Counted from the stretch's first letter, positions 8,624-17,205 are shown. The stretch is DNA of 35,493 nucleotides from Chlamydiales bacterium (GCA_024233575.1 JACKPN010000017.1:1-35493), one strand, 5' to 3'. The notes: generated by a model not told the origin, from the sequence alone. Program-made: numbers and translations.

Positions 8624-10030
8624 ATGACGCTGCAATACGCCACAATCATCGACAACTATAGCGACATCGTCGCCGAGGAACCCTCAAGCTACCGCTGCCT
8701 GACAGAACGTCATTTGCAGGTCATGTGGCTGGAACAGAAATATTTCCGCTCCCTGAAAACCCGCGAAGGCGCTCCGATCCATGTTGTTTCCCCCGGCTGT
8801 TGGAACGCCGAAGCCGGTCCTGATTTTCGCAAAGCCCATCTCGTTATCGATGGCGTGGACTACTTTGGCGATGTGGAAATTCACCTATTCGATGAAGGGT
8901 GGAAGCAGCACCGACACCATCGCGACCCCAATTATGACAATGTTATTCTACATATTGCGCTCTGGGCGCCAAAGCAGCAGCAGGTCATCGCAACGGTAAG
9001 CGAAAAGCCCATCCTTTGCAGCTATTTTCAGAACGCCATTACCATTCCTCACAGCCGTATTGTGCAATTGATCGATTTGGACCTATACCCTTATGAGCGC
9101 TGCAGCGGCGCAGGACGTTGCGGCGAGACGCTATTCCGCTATCTTTCGGAAGGGAAAGTATCCTCTTTCTTTCGGAGCGCCGCACGCTGGCGTCTTCAAA
9201 AAAAATATGAGCATCTCTCTGCGCATAGCCGAACCGCTGCCGATCAAGCCGCTGTCGGAATTGCTGCCGCCTTAGGGTACAAGAACAACAGCTCAGCCTT
9301 TATCGACCTCTACCACTGGCTGTGTCAATACCGCCACCGCGATGAGGCGACCCTTTATGCGTTGGCGCTCAAAGGCTGCGGTTTCTTCAACGAGCATTAC
9401 CAACGGTTATGGGGTGCTAATGACTTCTACAATGAGCTGAAGGAGCGGGTAGCCCACATCGAACCTCATGTTGCCGTCGAGCTGCGCATGGGCAATATCC
9501 GCCCCCATAACCATCCGATTAGACGTCTAGCCTATTTGTCTAAGATGATTCGCGATCCCAAAGCTGCGTTGCTTCCTGTCAGGTTGCGCGAATTATGGGA
9601 TGCCACACATCATGACACCCGCCTTCTATGGCAGGAGCTCGTCAAGCTCATCCCCGACTATAAAGACGATTACTGGAATTTCCACTACACCTTCAACAAC
9701 CATCAAATTGAAACACATCTTCCCCTTGTTGGGGTCTCGCTAAAGCAAGAGATGGTCATCAATACATTTTTACCAATACTATACAGTTACGTGAAGGACC
9801 ATCCCGATTTCGATGCCTTCTATTCAACATTAGCGACTGCATCGACCGGAAAATCGCGCTACTTGTCGCAACGCTTTTTTGGAGACACACAGAAAAGTTC
9901 TCTCATGAAGCGCGCTGAAATTGTTCAAGGCAGCTATCAGTTGCATCACGATTTCTGCATCCACTATGAAACCAGCTGTTCCGGCTGCCCATTCGCAGAA
10001 AGATATAAGAATTTCTTTAAAATAAACTGA
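8624..10030 (+). CDS. DUF2851 family protein
   Basis: 468 residues. The N-terminal third carries the family signature: W-N-A-E-A-G-P-D-F-R-K-A-H-L followed by G-D-V-E-I-H and W-x-x-H-x-H-H-x-D-P-N-Y-D-N-V-I-L-H. These acidic and histidine residues (about 65-120) look like a metal-dependent nuclease-like core, but the family has no proven function that I know. Near the C-terminus there are four cysteines, including C-S-G-C-P-F, which could bind zinc or an iron-sulfur cluster. No good ribosome site precedes the ATG. It is divergent from prfB and is followed 46 bases later by a small membrane protein gene. Confidence 0.8.
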   Translation: MTLQYATIIDNYSDIVAEEPSSYRCLTERHLQVMWLEQKYFRSLKTREGAPIHVVSPGCWNAEAGPDFRKAHLVIDGVDYFGDVEIHLFDEGWKQHRHHRDPNYDNVILHIALWAPKQQQVIATVSEKPILCSYFQNAITIPHSRIVQLIDLDLYPYERCSGAGRCGETLFRYLSEGKVSSFFRSAARWRLQKKYEHLSAHSRTAADQAAVGIAAALGYKNNSSAFIDLYHWLCQYRHRDEATLYALALKGCGFFNEHYQRLWGANDFYNELKERVAHIEPHVAVELRMGNIRPHNHPIRRLAYLSKMIRDPKAALLPVRLRELWDATHHDTRLLWQELVKLIPDYKDDYWNFHYTFNNHQIETHLPLVGVSLKQEMVINTFLPILYSYVKDHPDFDAFYSTLATASTGKSRYLSQRFFGDTQKSSLMKRAEIVQGSYQLHHDFCIHYETSCSGCPFAERYKNFFKIN

Positions 10031-10076
10031 TTCTGTATATCGATTAGTGAACCACTAAAAACCTCTGGAGGTAAAG

Positions 10077-10490
10077 ATGAGTTCAGCAGTCGCAACAGAA
10101 ACGTTAGTTAAAAGCGGATTCATGTCCTCTGTCGGCAGTGCAACGAAAACCGTCGCTATCGGCATCAAGGATGCTGCCGTTTGGTGCGGTCATGTGATCA
10201 AAGTATTTTTCACAGGCTACGTCTTCCCTGCATGTAAAGCAGTCTGGCCGGTATTTAAAACCTGTATGAAGTCGCTAGGGCAATTCTTGAAGACAGCTCC
10301 CGGATTGGGAACTTTTACATTCCTGGCCGCCGCCGGCGCCGGCATTACGCTGTTGATGGTGGCAAATTCCGATTGCATGGCTGAAGATAAAAATGAACTG
10401 GAACGGTTCATGTTGCGTGTTGCAGCAGTGGTCTGCTTCATCTTCTCCGGCGCAGCACTTGCCGTTGGCATCACCTTAGCCATCGTGTAG
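10077..10490 (+). CDS. Small membrane protein with two predicted transmembrane helices
   Basis: 137 residues, not recognised. A moderately hydrophobic first half (around 35-60) is followed by two clear hydrophobic helices at about 78-98 and 112-136, joined by a short charged loop (D-C-M-A-E-D-K-N-E-L-E-R). CTGGAGG lies six bases before the ATG, a near-perfect ribosome site, which supports it as a real gene. Its last 15 bases overlap the end of the convergent pyrophosphorylase gene. The paired C-terminal helices resemble a short Inc-like hairpin, but there is no cytosolic domain, so function stays open. Confidence 0.7.
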   Translation: MSSAVATETLVKSGFMSSVGSATKTVAIGIKDAAVWCGHVIKVFFTGYVFPACKAVWPVFKTCMKSLGQFLKTAPGLGTFTFLAAAGAGITLLMVANSDCMAEDKNELERFMLRVAAVVCFIFSGAALAVGITLAIV

Positions 10491-12650
10491 AACGACTTCA
10501 TCGCTTGCGGCGAAGTGATACTTCCAGTGCCAGCCGGGCTCGGCGACCTCCTCCGAATGAAAAGCGAGCTTTCCCTTTTCATCATGGTAGGCTGTTATGC
10601 GGGTGCCGGCAGGCACAACAACATCGACATCTCCAGTAAAGGTAACATTTTCGGCAATAAACTCGCCGTCTCCTTCGATTATAATTGAAACCGACTCCGT
10701 ACGCGTGACAGCACCAGACCAGTATTCGGGAGAATGCTTCCAATCGACTCCTTTGTTTTGGACGGTGACATTTTTTAGGCGGCATCGTCCTCCGGGAAGG
10801 TTACGGCAAGCGATGCGCATACTGCCGTCCACTGACACCTGCTCCATCAAAAGCTCAGAGATCTGAAGAACCACCTCTGCACCTTCTGCTAAGGTGCCTC
10901 CCCGAATTTTCTGTCTGATCACTGACCACAAAGGCCCCAGAATCGGATGATAGACAAAGAGAAAAGGAGGGCGTTGTTTTGGAAACTGCATCTCATCGGG
11001 AATATCCGGCGTACGAAACCCACAATAATCGACAAGAAGCTCGCGGGCATTTTGCAGCAAATCGTAGTAGCAGCCGACAGGTGTCTCCAAAATAGATCCC
11101 CCCTTAGCATAAGCTTTCTTTGTAACTGAAATCGTTTTTCTACGACTATTGAATGTCAGGAATGTTTGCAGCGATGCGTACTGTTTTGGGGAGATCTCAT
11201 GATCGTAGACGTCGACAATCTCATCGGCAATATTTTGCATCGTCGACTCCAAACGACCATAATGCATAAGGCGTTTGTTTCCCTGTGCATCTTCGATTGC
11301 GATCTGATTTTTCATGTTAATCAACATACCCGGAATTGGACAACGGCGGACCGCTGTCTCAACAGCGTCGATATCGGCAAAAAGAATATTGGTGTTCGCG
11401 GGAAATGCGGAGAAATCGCTTTCTGATGCGATAGGAATGTCATTTATCCCATATTTAGCAAATTCAGTATACTCGATGTTGCTGATGCAGTAGGCGTACC
11501 TTTCCCCTTCGTTCCGTTCAATAATAACATTCGTTCCTTCAGCCGTGTTAATCCGGCGCTGGCATGAAGCAAACCCAAATGCTTTGCCATGCTTGAGCCC
11601 CTGTCCGACAAAAGCCAACATTCCGTTATCTGTGCATGCCATTGGGTTATTGATCTGCCGCACGAAGAGCTGACGCCGTCCATGCTCCCTAAACCAATCG
11701 AAAACCCCACGATCCGATGCGAGCTTCCACATCACTCCATGTCCGCCGGGCTTCAGCATCAGTGTCAATGGTCCCTCGACGATCCACTCCCCTTCCTCTG
11801 TCAGAACAGGGACTAAAGGTTGTTTGAAAATAAAAAAAGTATCAGAAGGCCTGCCGAACCAGCCGTTGCTTTCACAAATGTTGCGAATATGCAGGTCATT
11901 ATCTTTTTCCTGCGACGTCATCAAAGCAATCGGTGTCAGCACCTTTTTACCTGTCAGCTGATAACACAGATGTTCGCGCGCTTGGACATCTCGGATGAGC
12001 AGCTCAAGAAGAGTCTTTCCAGTAAACATCAGTTGCGCCGCCGGAAGGTGTTCGCCGGTCTTGGGATCTTTCAGTCCTAAACGGTCTCCTGCACCCCCAA
12101 CGGGGTAGATCTCTCCTATACTGTCAAGGTTTTCGATAGCATAGCGGACGACAGCATGCGCCTCTTCTGTAGAGACCGCCAGATCTAACCCTTGCGGTTG
12201 ATGAAAATGTACGGACTTTTTCTCTTCATCACTATCACCCTTGATCAGCCTGACCACCTGGAGATGGTAGCCAACAATCCCCCCCATCTCCCGATAGAAA
12301 GTCTCAACAGGCTGCAATACAGCCAATAGTTTTGTCAGTGCCGCGTCTGGATCGTCCATGGCATCAAGGCCGGCAAAAACTCGAGGCCCCATCCCGATGG
12401 CGATAACGCTCTTCAGCAATACTGCCGCAGCTGCGTCAGCCCGCGATAAGAAGGATGCAAGCCTTGGCGCTTGCTCCATAAAAGCGGAAACGCCTGAAAC
12501 CCCATCGATTACTGCAAGCCGTTGCTCGTCGTCTTTCGCTTTTTTAAGCTTTTCGACAAGATTACCCAGATATTTTATTTCGTTCTTATTCATCGTTAAG
12601 CTACCTTGCCACGAACTTTTCTTTACGGCAAGCTCCATCCCAACCCTCAT
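10476..12650 (-). CDS. UTP-sugar-1-phosphate uridylyltransferase-like protein (UDPGP family)
   Basis: About 724 residues. The N-terminal 400 or so include a nucleotide-sugar pyrophosphorylase core: P-V-G-G-A-G-D-R-L-G-L-K-D-P-K at about residue 190-205 is the UTP-binding glycine loop and lysine, followed by P-G-G-H-G-V-M-W, a sugar-site motif of the UDPGP group. The end of the protein, with strand-rich repeats of D-G-E-F-I-A-E-N-V-T-F type, looks like a left- or right-handed beta-helix. Size and layout resemble plant plastid UGP3 and, from memory, C. trachomatis CT715. The expected reaction is UTP plus glucose-1-phosphate or a related sugar phosphate giving UDP-sugar. The start at 12650 is chosen because AGGTGG lies five bases upstream; downstream ATGs at 12638 and 12593 are possible. 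Confidence 0.8.
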   Translation of the reverse strand: MRVGMELAVKKSSWQGSLTMNKNEIKYLGNLVEKLKKAKDDEQRLAVIDGVSGVSAFMEQAPRLASFLSRADAAAAVLLKSVIAIGMGPRVFAGLDAMDDPDAALTKLLAVLQPVETFYREMGGIVGYHLQVVRLIKGDSDEEKKSVHFHQPQGLDLAVSTEEAHAVVRYAIENLDSIGEIYPVGGAGDRLGLKDPKTGEHLPAAQLMFTGKTLLELLIRDVQAREHLCYQLTGKKVLTPIALMTSQEKDNDLHIRNICESNGWFGRPSDTFFIFKQPLVPVLTEEGEWIVEGPLTLMLKPGGHGVMWKLASDRGVFDWFREHGRRQLFVRQINNPMACTDNGMLAFVGQGLKHGKAFGFASCQRRINTAEGTNVIIERNEGERYAYCISNIEYTEFAKYGINDIPIASESDFSAFPANTNILFADIDAVETAVRRCPIPGMLINMKNQIAIEDAQGNKRLMHYGRLESTMQNIADEIVDVYDHEISPKQYASLQTFLTFNSRRKTISVTKKAYAKGGSILETPVGCYYDLLQNARELLVDYCGFRTPDIPDEMQFPKQRPPFLFVYHPILGPLWSVIRQKIRGGTLAEGAEVVLQISELLMEQVSVDGSMRIACRNLPGGRCRLKNVTVQNKGVDWKHSPEYWSGAVTRTESVSIIIEGDGEFIAENVTFTGDVDVVVPAGTRITAYHDEKGKLAFHSEEVAEPGWHWKYHFAASDEVVLHDG

Positions 12651-12731
12651 TCTACCCACCTAATAATAAACACATTGTACAAATACCTAAATAAAATTTC
12701 ACTTTACACTCACATCTCTCGGCGAATTGTT

Positions 12732-12759
12732 TTGACTAGAAAATAGTAACAGATATAAA
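12732..12759 (+). promoter_or_regulatory. Promoter of the SWIB gene
   Basis: TTGACT (12732-12737), a 16-base spacer and TATAAA (12754-12759) match the sigma70 consensus closely. Transcription would begin near 12766, leaving a leader of almost 120 bases before the SWIB gene. The 220-base gap upstream of SWIB holds no other gene. Confidence 0.6.
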
Positions 12760-12883
12760 AGAATCCCCTAGATGAGCATGTATGTTCACTGGTAGGAAGC
12801 AAACATCGACCTATAAAGCCGTGGTGCTTCCAACTATAACAAGAGCGATTTGAATTATCCTGTCACAACAAAGGAGAAACAAG

Positions 12884-13165
12884 ATGGCAAAAAAGAAACC
12901 ATCAGCGTTCATGAAGCCTGTCGAAATTACTGACGAGCTAGCTGCTATCGTTGGCAAAGGCCCAATGGCGCGTACCGAAGTCACTAAAAAGCTTTGGGCG
13001 TATATCAAAAAATACGATCTGCAAGACGAAAAGAACAAGCGTATGATCAAGCCTGACGAAAAACTCGCAAAAGTTTTCGGTTCTAAAGCTGCGATTGACA
13101 TGTTCAAGATGACCAGCAAGGTTTCCAAGCACCTGAAAGAGCCTGCGCTAGCGCGTAGCAAATAA
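12884..13165 (+). CDS. SWIB/MDM2-domain protein
   Basis: 93 residues, almost entirely one SWIB (BAF60b) domain: the order A-F-M-K-P-V, then E-V-T-K-K-L-W-A-Y-I-K-K, L-Q-D-E-K-N-K-R, I-K-P-D-E-K-L and V-F-G is the domain signature. SWIB is typical of eukaryotic chromatin remodelling subunits and is found among bacteria mainly in Chlamydiae, where a link to nucleoid structure or topoisomerase I (which carries a SWIB fusion there) has been proposed. The ATG follows AAAGGAGAA, a strong ribosome site. The gene has its own promoter and terminator and is highly basic, so a DNA-related role and strong expression are plausible. From memory it corresponds to CT460. Confidence 0.93.
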   Translation: MAKKKPSAFMKPVEITDELAAIVGKGPMARTEVTKKLWAYIKKYDLQDEKNKRMIKPDEKLAKVFGSKAAIDMFKMTSKVSKHLKEPALARSK

Positions 13166-13185
13166 TCACAGTTGCGATCTATGTT

Positions 13186-13219
13186 GCCCGTGAGTGCGAT
13201 GCGCTTGCGGGCTTTTTTT
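13186..13219 (+). terminator. Rho-independent terminator of the SWIB gene
   Basis: GCCCGTGAGTG (13186-13196) can pair with CGCTTGCGGGC (13202-13212) through 11 pairs, some of them G-U, around a five-base loop. Seven T follow directly. It lies 20 bases after the SWIB stop codon. Confidence 0.85.
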
Positions 13220-13248
13220 ATTATCTCGCACCAGATAAACTGCACCTC

Positions 13249-14280
13249 ATGAGAAAAAAAACAGCAATCAGCATCCTCTGGGACGCGTGGTGCATTGCAT
13301 CCATTGTCGGCATTTGGCCGCGCTTCATTGAACCTAACCTGCTTCGGCAAACGCGCATTACCCTTGCCTTGCCCAACCTTGAACGACCTGTACGCATCGC
13401 GCAGTTCAGCGACCTTCACCTGCATAGCGGAGTGAGTGACTGCCTGCTGAAAAAAATCGTCAAACGGATTGCGCAGATGCAGCCTGACATCGTTATTTTC
13501 TCCGGAGACTTCATCTGTTGCTCGCAAATCAAACAACCGGAGCGTCTGCAGGCGTTTCTCAATGCCATTCCCGAAGCACCTCTCGGCAACTATTGCACGC
13601 TAGGCAATCACGATTACAGCGGCTACGTGTCAATCAACAGCAACGGCGATTACGATGTTTTTAACACCAAAAAAGGCGATGTCGGTATCGGAAAGGCATT
13701 TTCCATGCTGTTCAGCAACACAACGCTAAGCCGCAAGGTCACTGAGAATGCAAAGCGCACTCCTTTCCATCAAGAGCTGAACACTTTGATCGCCGGCACC
13801 CCTTTCAAACTTCTGCATAATCAAACACTGCAGGCCGGCCATTTGAATATCACAGGTCTTGGCGAGTACACCTTGGGAAAGATGGATCCCGAACAAGCCT
13901 TTGCCGGCTATAACAACGACTATCCCGGTGTTGTCCTGCTTCACAATCCCGACGGACTCCCCTATCTCGACGACTATCCCGGGGAAGTCATCCTCAGTGG
14001 ACATACGCATGGCGGACAGGTCAATATCCCCTTTCTTTGGAAGAAATTCACCCTTATGGAAAACAGACACCTGAAATCAGGACTGATCAGACACAAGAAC
14101 AAATGGATTTACATTAACAGAGGCGTAGGCAGCGTGATCTCTTTCCGCTGGTTCTCGCCCCCCGAACTGCTCGAACTGACACTGGAGCCTACTCATGATC
14201 AACGTATGTGCCATTCTTCTTGCCGGCGGCATCGGCAGCCGCATGAAAACCGAGATACCGAAACAGTTTCTTCCTCTTAA
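13249..14280 (+). CDS. lpxG: LpxG-type metallophosphoesterase, UDP-2,3-diacylglucosamine pyrophosphatase
   Basis: 343 residues. All calcineurin-like metal motifs are present in order: F-S-D-L-H-L-H, S-G-D-F, L-G-N-H-D-Y, and S-G-H-T-H-G-G-Q. In Chlamydiae, which lack LpxH and LpxI, this family member (CT461) hydrolyses UDP-2,3-diacylglucosamine to lipid X in lipid A synthesis; the call rests on the motifs plus the SWIB-lpxG-ispD-truA order. A hydrophobic stretch near residues 10-22 may attach it to the inner membrane. Family proteins end shortly after the P-P-E-L-L-E-L-T-L segment; here the frame continues 86 bases into ispD and adds about 27 residues without family likeness, rich in His, Arg and Ser. 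A lost stop or a frameshift near 14190 may explain this. Confidence 0.85.
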   Translation: MRKKTAISILWDAWCIASIVGIWPRFIEPNLLRQTRITLALPNLERPVRIAQFSDLHLHSGVSDCLLKKIVKRIAQMQPDIVIFSGDFICCSQIKQPERLQAFLNAIPEAPLGNYCTLGNHDYSGYVSINSNGDYDVFNTKKGDVGIGKAFSMLFSNTTLSRKVTENAKRTPFHQELNTLIAGTPFKLLHNQTLQAGHLNITGLGEYTLGKMDPEQAFAGYNNDYPGVVLLHNPDGLPYLDDYPGEVILSGHTHGGQVNIPFLWKKFTLMENRHLKSGLIRHKNKWIYINRGVGSVISFRWFSPPELLELTLEPTHDQRMCHSSCRRHRQPHENRDTETVSSS

Positions 14281-14893
14281 CGGCATTCCTCTGATCTCCT
14301 ACAGTATAGAAGCTTTCAGCAGCGTCTCCGCAATCAACGAGATTGTCATTGTGTGCGACCCGCAATATCGCAGTATAATTTCCGAGCACCACAGTATTGT
14401 CTTCGCCGCACCCGGCGAGCGGCGGCAGGACTCTCTGTACAATGGAATCCATGCCGCAACATCAGAGCCAACGATGTTCTGTGTCCACGACGCTGCGCGC
14501 CCCTTCCTCACTCCTGAAATGATCACCCGCGTCATCAACGCTGCCCAGAGATGCGGCGCTGCCGCTGCCGCCCTGCCAATCACCTATACCGTTAAGGAAG
14601 CCTCGGTAGACGGCAAAGTTCATCGTACGCTTGACCGCTCCATGTTATGGGAGGTACAAACTCCCCAGGCCGTCCATGCAGAAATCTTAAATAATGCCTT
14701 TACAAAGACAATTGAAGAAGGGATCGCCGTTACTGACGACGTTGCCCTTGCGGAATTGGTCGGTTGCGAGGTACAATTGGTGCAAGGAAGCCGCGAGAAC
14801 ATCAAAATCACTACCCCTGAAGACCTTCTTCTCGCTAAATATTATTTAGAGCATGGAACACAAGCACACATACAAGCTTACCATCGCCTATGA
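14195..14893 (+). CDS. ispD: 2-C-methyl-D-erythritol 4-phosphate cytidylyltransferase
   Basis: 232 residues, normal length. The N-terminal L-L-A-G-G-I-G-S-R-M is the CTP-binding loop, the following K-x-x-P-K-Q-F provides the conserved lysine, and V-H-D-A-A-R-P-F is the family signature; the C-terminal I-K-I-T-T-P-E-D closes the nucleotidyltransferase domain. It makes CDP-methylerythritol in the MEP pathway to isopentenyl diphosphate. It begins inside the 3' end of lpxG and its last 41 bases overlap truA, so the three genes are translationally packed. ispF, acting two steps later, is in the same window at 20390 on the other strand but not in the operon. Confidence 0.96.
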   Translation: MINVCAILLAGGIGSRMKTEIPKQFLPLNGIPLISYSIEAFSSVSAINEIVIVCDPQYRSIISEHHSIVFAAPGERRQDSLYNGIHAATSEPTMFCVHDAARPFLTPEMITRVINAAQRCGAAAAALPITYTVKEASVDGKVHRTLDRSMLWEVQTPQAVHAEILNNAFTKTIEEGIAVTDDVALAELVGCEVQLVQGSRENIKITTPEDLLLAKYYLEHGTQAHIQAYHRL

Positions 14894-15611
14894 TGGCAGT
14901 GGCTACGTCGGCTGGCAGGTACAGCCTAACGGCGTCTCCATCCAGGAGAAACTGCAGGAAGCTGTTGCGATCATCACCCGCGAAACAAACGGCGTCACCG
15001 GATCGGGCCGTACTGATGCCGGCGTCCATGCTTTAGGACAGGTCGCCCATCTACATACGAGCAGTCCCCTTGACTGTAACAAATTCCGCGCATCGATGAA
15101 CGGCCTTCTCCCTCCTGAAATCCGCGTTCTGGATATCGAAGAAGTTGACAATACCTTTCATTCCCGATACAGCGCCATCGGAAAAGTCTATCATTACCAC
15201 CTGTACCTTGACCGTGTTTTGCTCCCCTTTCATCGGCCCTATGTCTGGCATATCCGTGAAACATTCTCGCGCGACATCCTAAGACAAGCTGCTCAGCTAT
15301 TTCTTGGAACGCATGACTTCACCTCTTTTGCCAATGAAGCGCATGCAGGGAGCGCCGCACGCAATCCTGTTCGTACAATAAATCGGCTCGATGTTGTTGA
15401 TGAAGAACATGGCGTGCGCTTAGAGTTCGAGGGGGATGGTTTTCTCTATAAGATGGTCCGTAACATCGTCGGCACCCTTCATGAAGCGGCGATCGGCAAG
15501 CTCCCTCTTAGCGAGATCGCAGAGATCATCGACGCCAAGGACCGACGTTGTGCTAGCAAGGCCGCGCCGCCGCAAGGGCTCTTCCTCGTTGCTGTCCACT
15601 ACCCCAAGTGA
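14853..15611 (+). CDS. truA: tRNA pseudouridine(38-40) synthase
   Basis: 252 residues. The N-terminus Y-K-L-T-I-A-Y-D-G-S-G-Y-V-G-W-Q and the catalytic block G-R-T-D-A-G-V-H-A-L-G-Q-V (Asp in R-T-D-A-G) identify TruA; F-L-Y-K-M-V-R-N-I-V-G-T near the end is also conserved. It converts uridines 38 to 40 of the anticodon stem to pseudouridine. It overlaps ispD by 41 bases at its start, and its last 13 bases overlap the end of the convergent HAD gene. Confidence 0.96.
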   Translation: MEHKHTYKLTIAYDGSGYVGWQVQPNGVSIQEKLQEAVAIITRETNGVTGSGRTDAGVHALGQVAHLHTSSPLDCNKFRASMNGLLPPEIRVLDIEEVDNTFHSRYSAIGKVYHYHLYLDRVLLPFHRPYVWHIRETFSRDILRQAAQLFLGTHDFTSFANEAHAGSAARNPVRTINRLDVVDEEHGVRLEFEGDGFLYKMVRNIVGTLHEAAIGKLPLSEIAEIIDAKDRRCASKAAPPQGLFLVAVHYPK

Positions 15612-16282
15612 TCTTCAGGGATATCCAGGAATGAACGGTAGCGCACGACACCTTGCCGCTGCAGCTCTTCGATCTCCGGGTAATCTAGCGGAGCAACCAT
15701 CACCGGCTTCGCCCGCGTGCCCATCAGCGCGTGCAATCCCCGCGGTGTGTCTTCGAAACCGATGACGCGGTCGCCGTTGTCAGCGTACTTGTCAACAGCT
15801 TTGATGTAGCACTCAGGATGCGGCTTCGGCTGGTTGTAATCGTAACGCGTGATCCAATATGGAATCGTATTTAATATCTCGTGTTGATTGCGTAAAGCAT
15901 GTACAAGATCCAAGCTCGAGTGCGTCACAACGCAACGTGGAATATCGGCCTCACGCAACGCCGTCAAAAGCGCTTCTGCTCCCGGCATCATTTCCACATC
16001 GCCTTTGTTGTACATCTCGATCAGGCGGTCGCGCTTTTCGCCATACAACACCGACCAGTTTGGTTCCTGTTTTTTTAGTTCAGGAAACTGCGCATAGATC
16101 TGCTTTTCCAACCCCTCGGAAGAATAGTGAGCAATTTGAATATAACGCCAGAAGTCCCAGTCCAGGTTGTACCCTCGGTCGGCGCACATCTTCCGGTACG
16201 CCTGGTAGTGCACCTCTTCCGTGTTTACCAACAATCCATCGAAATCGAAGAGAAAAAGGTCATAGTCGTGAATCCACTGCAT
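15599..16282 (-). CDS. HAD-superfamily phosphatase
   Basis: 227 residues. Motif I D-F-D-G-L-L-V-N-T-E (nucleophile Asp in F-D-F-D-G) lies at about residue 12, motif II is the threonine/serine in C-V-V-T-H-S, and motif III to IV is seen as K-P-H-P-E-C-Y followed by V-I-G-F-E-D-T-P-R-G. This is a subfamily IA phosphatase of the phosphoglycolate phosphatase/beta-phosphoglucomutase type; substrate unknown. A Shine-Dalgarno-like AAGGGGA stands before the ATG. From memory the same kind of gene (CT464) follows truA in C. trachomatis, which extends the synteny block to here. Confidence 0.88.
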   Translation of the reverse strand: MQWIHDYDLFLFDFDGLLVNTEEVHYQAYRKMCADRGYNLDWDFWRYIQIAHYSSEGLEKQIYAQFPELKKQEPNWSVLYGEKRDRLIEMYNKGDVEMMPGAEALLTALREADIPRCVVTHSSLDLVHALRNQHEILNTIPYWITRYDYNQPKPHPECYIKAVDKYADNGDRVIGFEDTPRGLHALMGTRAKPVMVAPLDYPEIEELQRQGVVRYRSFLDIPEDHLG

Positions 16283-16330
16283 AGGAATTCCCCTTTTTGG
16301 TAAAAGATAGTAGATAATCGACGGAATAAG

Positions 16331-17161
16331 ATGAAGAGACTTTTTTTTACGCTACCTTTGCTACTGTTTACCTGCTGCGGAGACGCAGATCATTTCTCTA
16401 CCGCAGAGAAGAAGCGCCCCCCCAAAGGCGAGTATCTGTACCGTCTAAGCAATGAGCATACATTTAGCCTACAATCCCCTATTGTACAACAGCGACGTCA
16501 GTATCCTTGGGAAGACGGTACGATCGGTCATCTATCGAAGATCACCAAAGAACACTTCCGCTGTAATGGCAGTCGTCTCAACCCTGAAAGAACTATTACC
16601 AACGACGGACAAACAACAACGCTGTACGACTGTGGCGGATCGGAAAGGCATAGTCTTCCCATGGTTGAAGACAAAGAGCATATCTATCCCATCCTCATCG
16701 ACCTTGCCAACTACATTCAGCAAGAGACAAAAAAGAAAGTGGTCATCACCTGTGGGCATCGCTGTCCCGAGCACAACACCTACGCTGACCCTTCGAAAAC
16801 CAATCGCTATTCTAAGCATATGATTGGTGCCGAAGCCTCTTTTTATGTGCAGGGGCTTGAGAGTGACCCACACGCCGTTGTGCAGCTGATCATTGACTAC
16901 TACAGCAAGCATCCTGATTATAAATATGACACCGCTTATACAAACTTTCAGAGGTATGATAAAGACGATACTAACGTCACCACTCCCCCCTGGTATAACA
17001 AAGAGATCTTCATTAAGCTCTTTAAGAACGACGAAGGCAGGGACTTCGATAACCGACACCCCTTTCCCTATATCTCTCTTCAAGTGCGTTATGACCGCGA
17101 GACCCAATCCCGTGTTATCTATTCATGGGACAAGGCGCACCGCAACATTACCCGCCGATAA
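16331..17161 (+). CDS. Probable lipoprotein with M15-peptidase-like domain
   Basis: 276 residues. The N-terminus is a short signal with basic start, leucine-rich core and F-T-C-C, a usable but imperfect lipobox with Cys 15 or 16. The middle has V-V-I-T-C-G-H-R-C-P-E-H-N (about 137-149) and S-K-H-M-I-G-A-E-A-S (about 161-170). These resemble the S-G-x-R-x-x-x-x-N and S-x-H-x-x-G-x-A-x-D motifs of peptidase M15A (D-Ala-D-Ala carboxypeptidase-like). The metal-binding Asp of the second motif appears to be Ser here, so it may be inactive or bind peptidoglycan without cleaving it. Expected location: periplasm, anchored in the outer or inner membrane. It is divergent from the HAD gene. Confidence 0.6.
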   Translation: MKRLFFTLPLLLFTCCGDADHFSTAEKKRPPKGEYLYRLSNEHTFSLQSPIVQQRRQYPWEDGTIGHLSKITKEHFRCNGSRLNPERTITNDGQTTTLYDCGGSERHSLPMVEDKEHIYPILIDLANYIQQETKKKVVITCGHRCPEHNTYADPSKTNRYSKHMIGAEASFYVQGLESDPHAVVQLIIDYYSKHPDYKYDTAYTNFQRYDKDDTNVTTPPWYNKEIFIKLFKNDEGRDFDNRHPFPYISLQVRYDRETQSRVIYSWDKAHRNITRR

Positions 17162-17171
17162 CCGCGAGACT

Positions 17172-17205
17172 CAGTGTAATATATTTTTTAAAAAAGATAA
17201 CACTG
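17172..17205. terminator. AT-rich imperfect inverted repeat after the lipoprotein gene
   Basis: CAGTGT (17172-17177) and ACACTG (17200-17205) flank a TTTTTTAAAAAA palindrome. It begins 11 bases after the lipoprotein stop codon and lies just upstream of the tRNA-Leu gene. It may act as a weak terminator or upstream element; no clear T-run follows the full stem. Confidence 0.3.

Noticed and set aside
12811..13536. 241-residue minus-strand ORF over the SWIB gene
   Set aside because: It covers the SWIB gene, its terminator and the start of lpxG on the opposite strand; these are all well-supported features.
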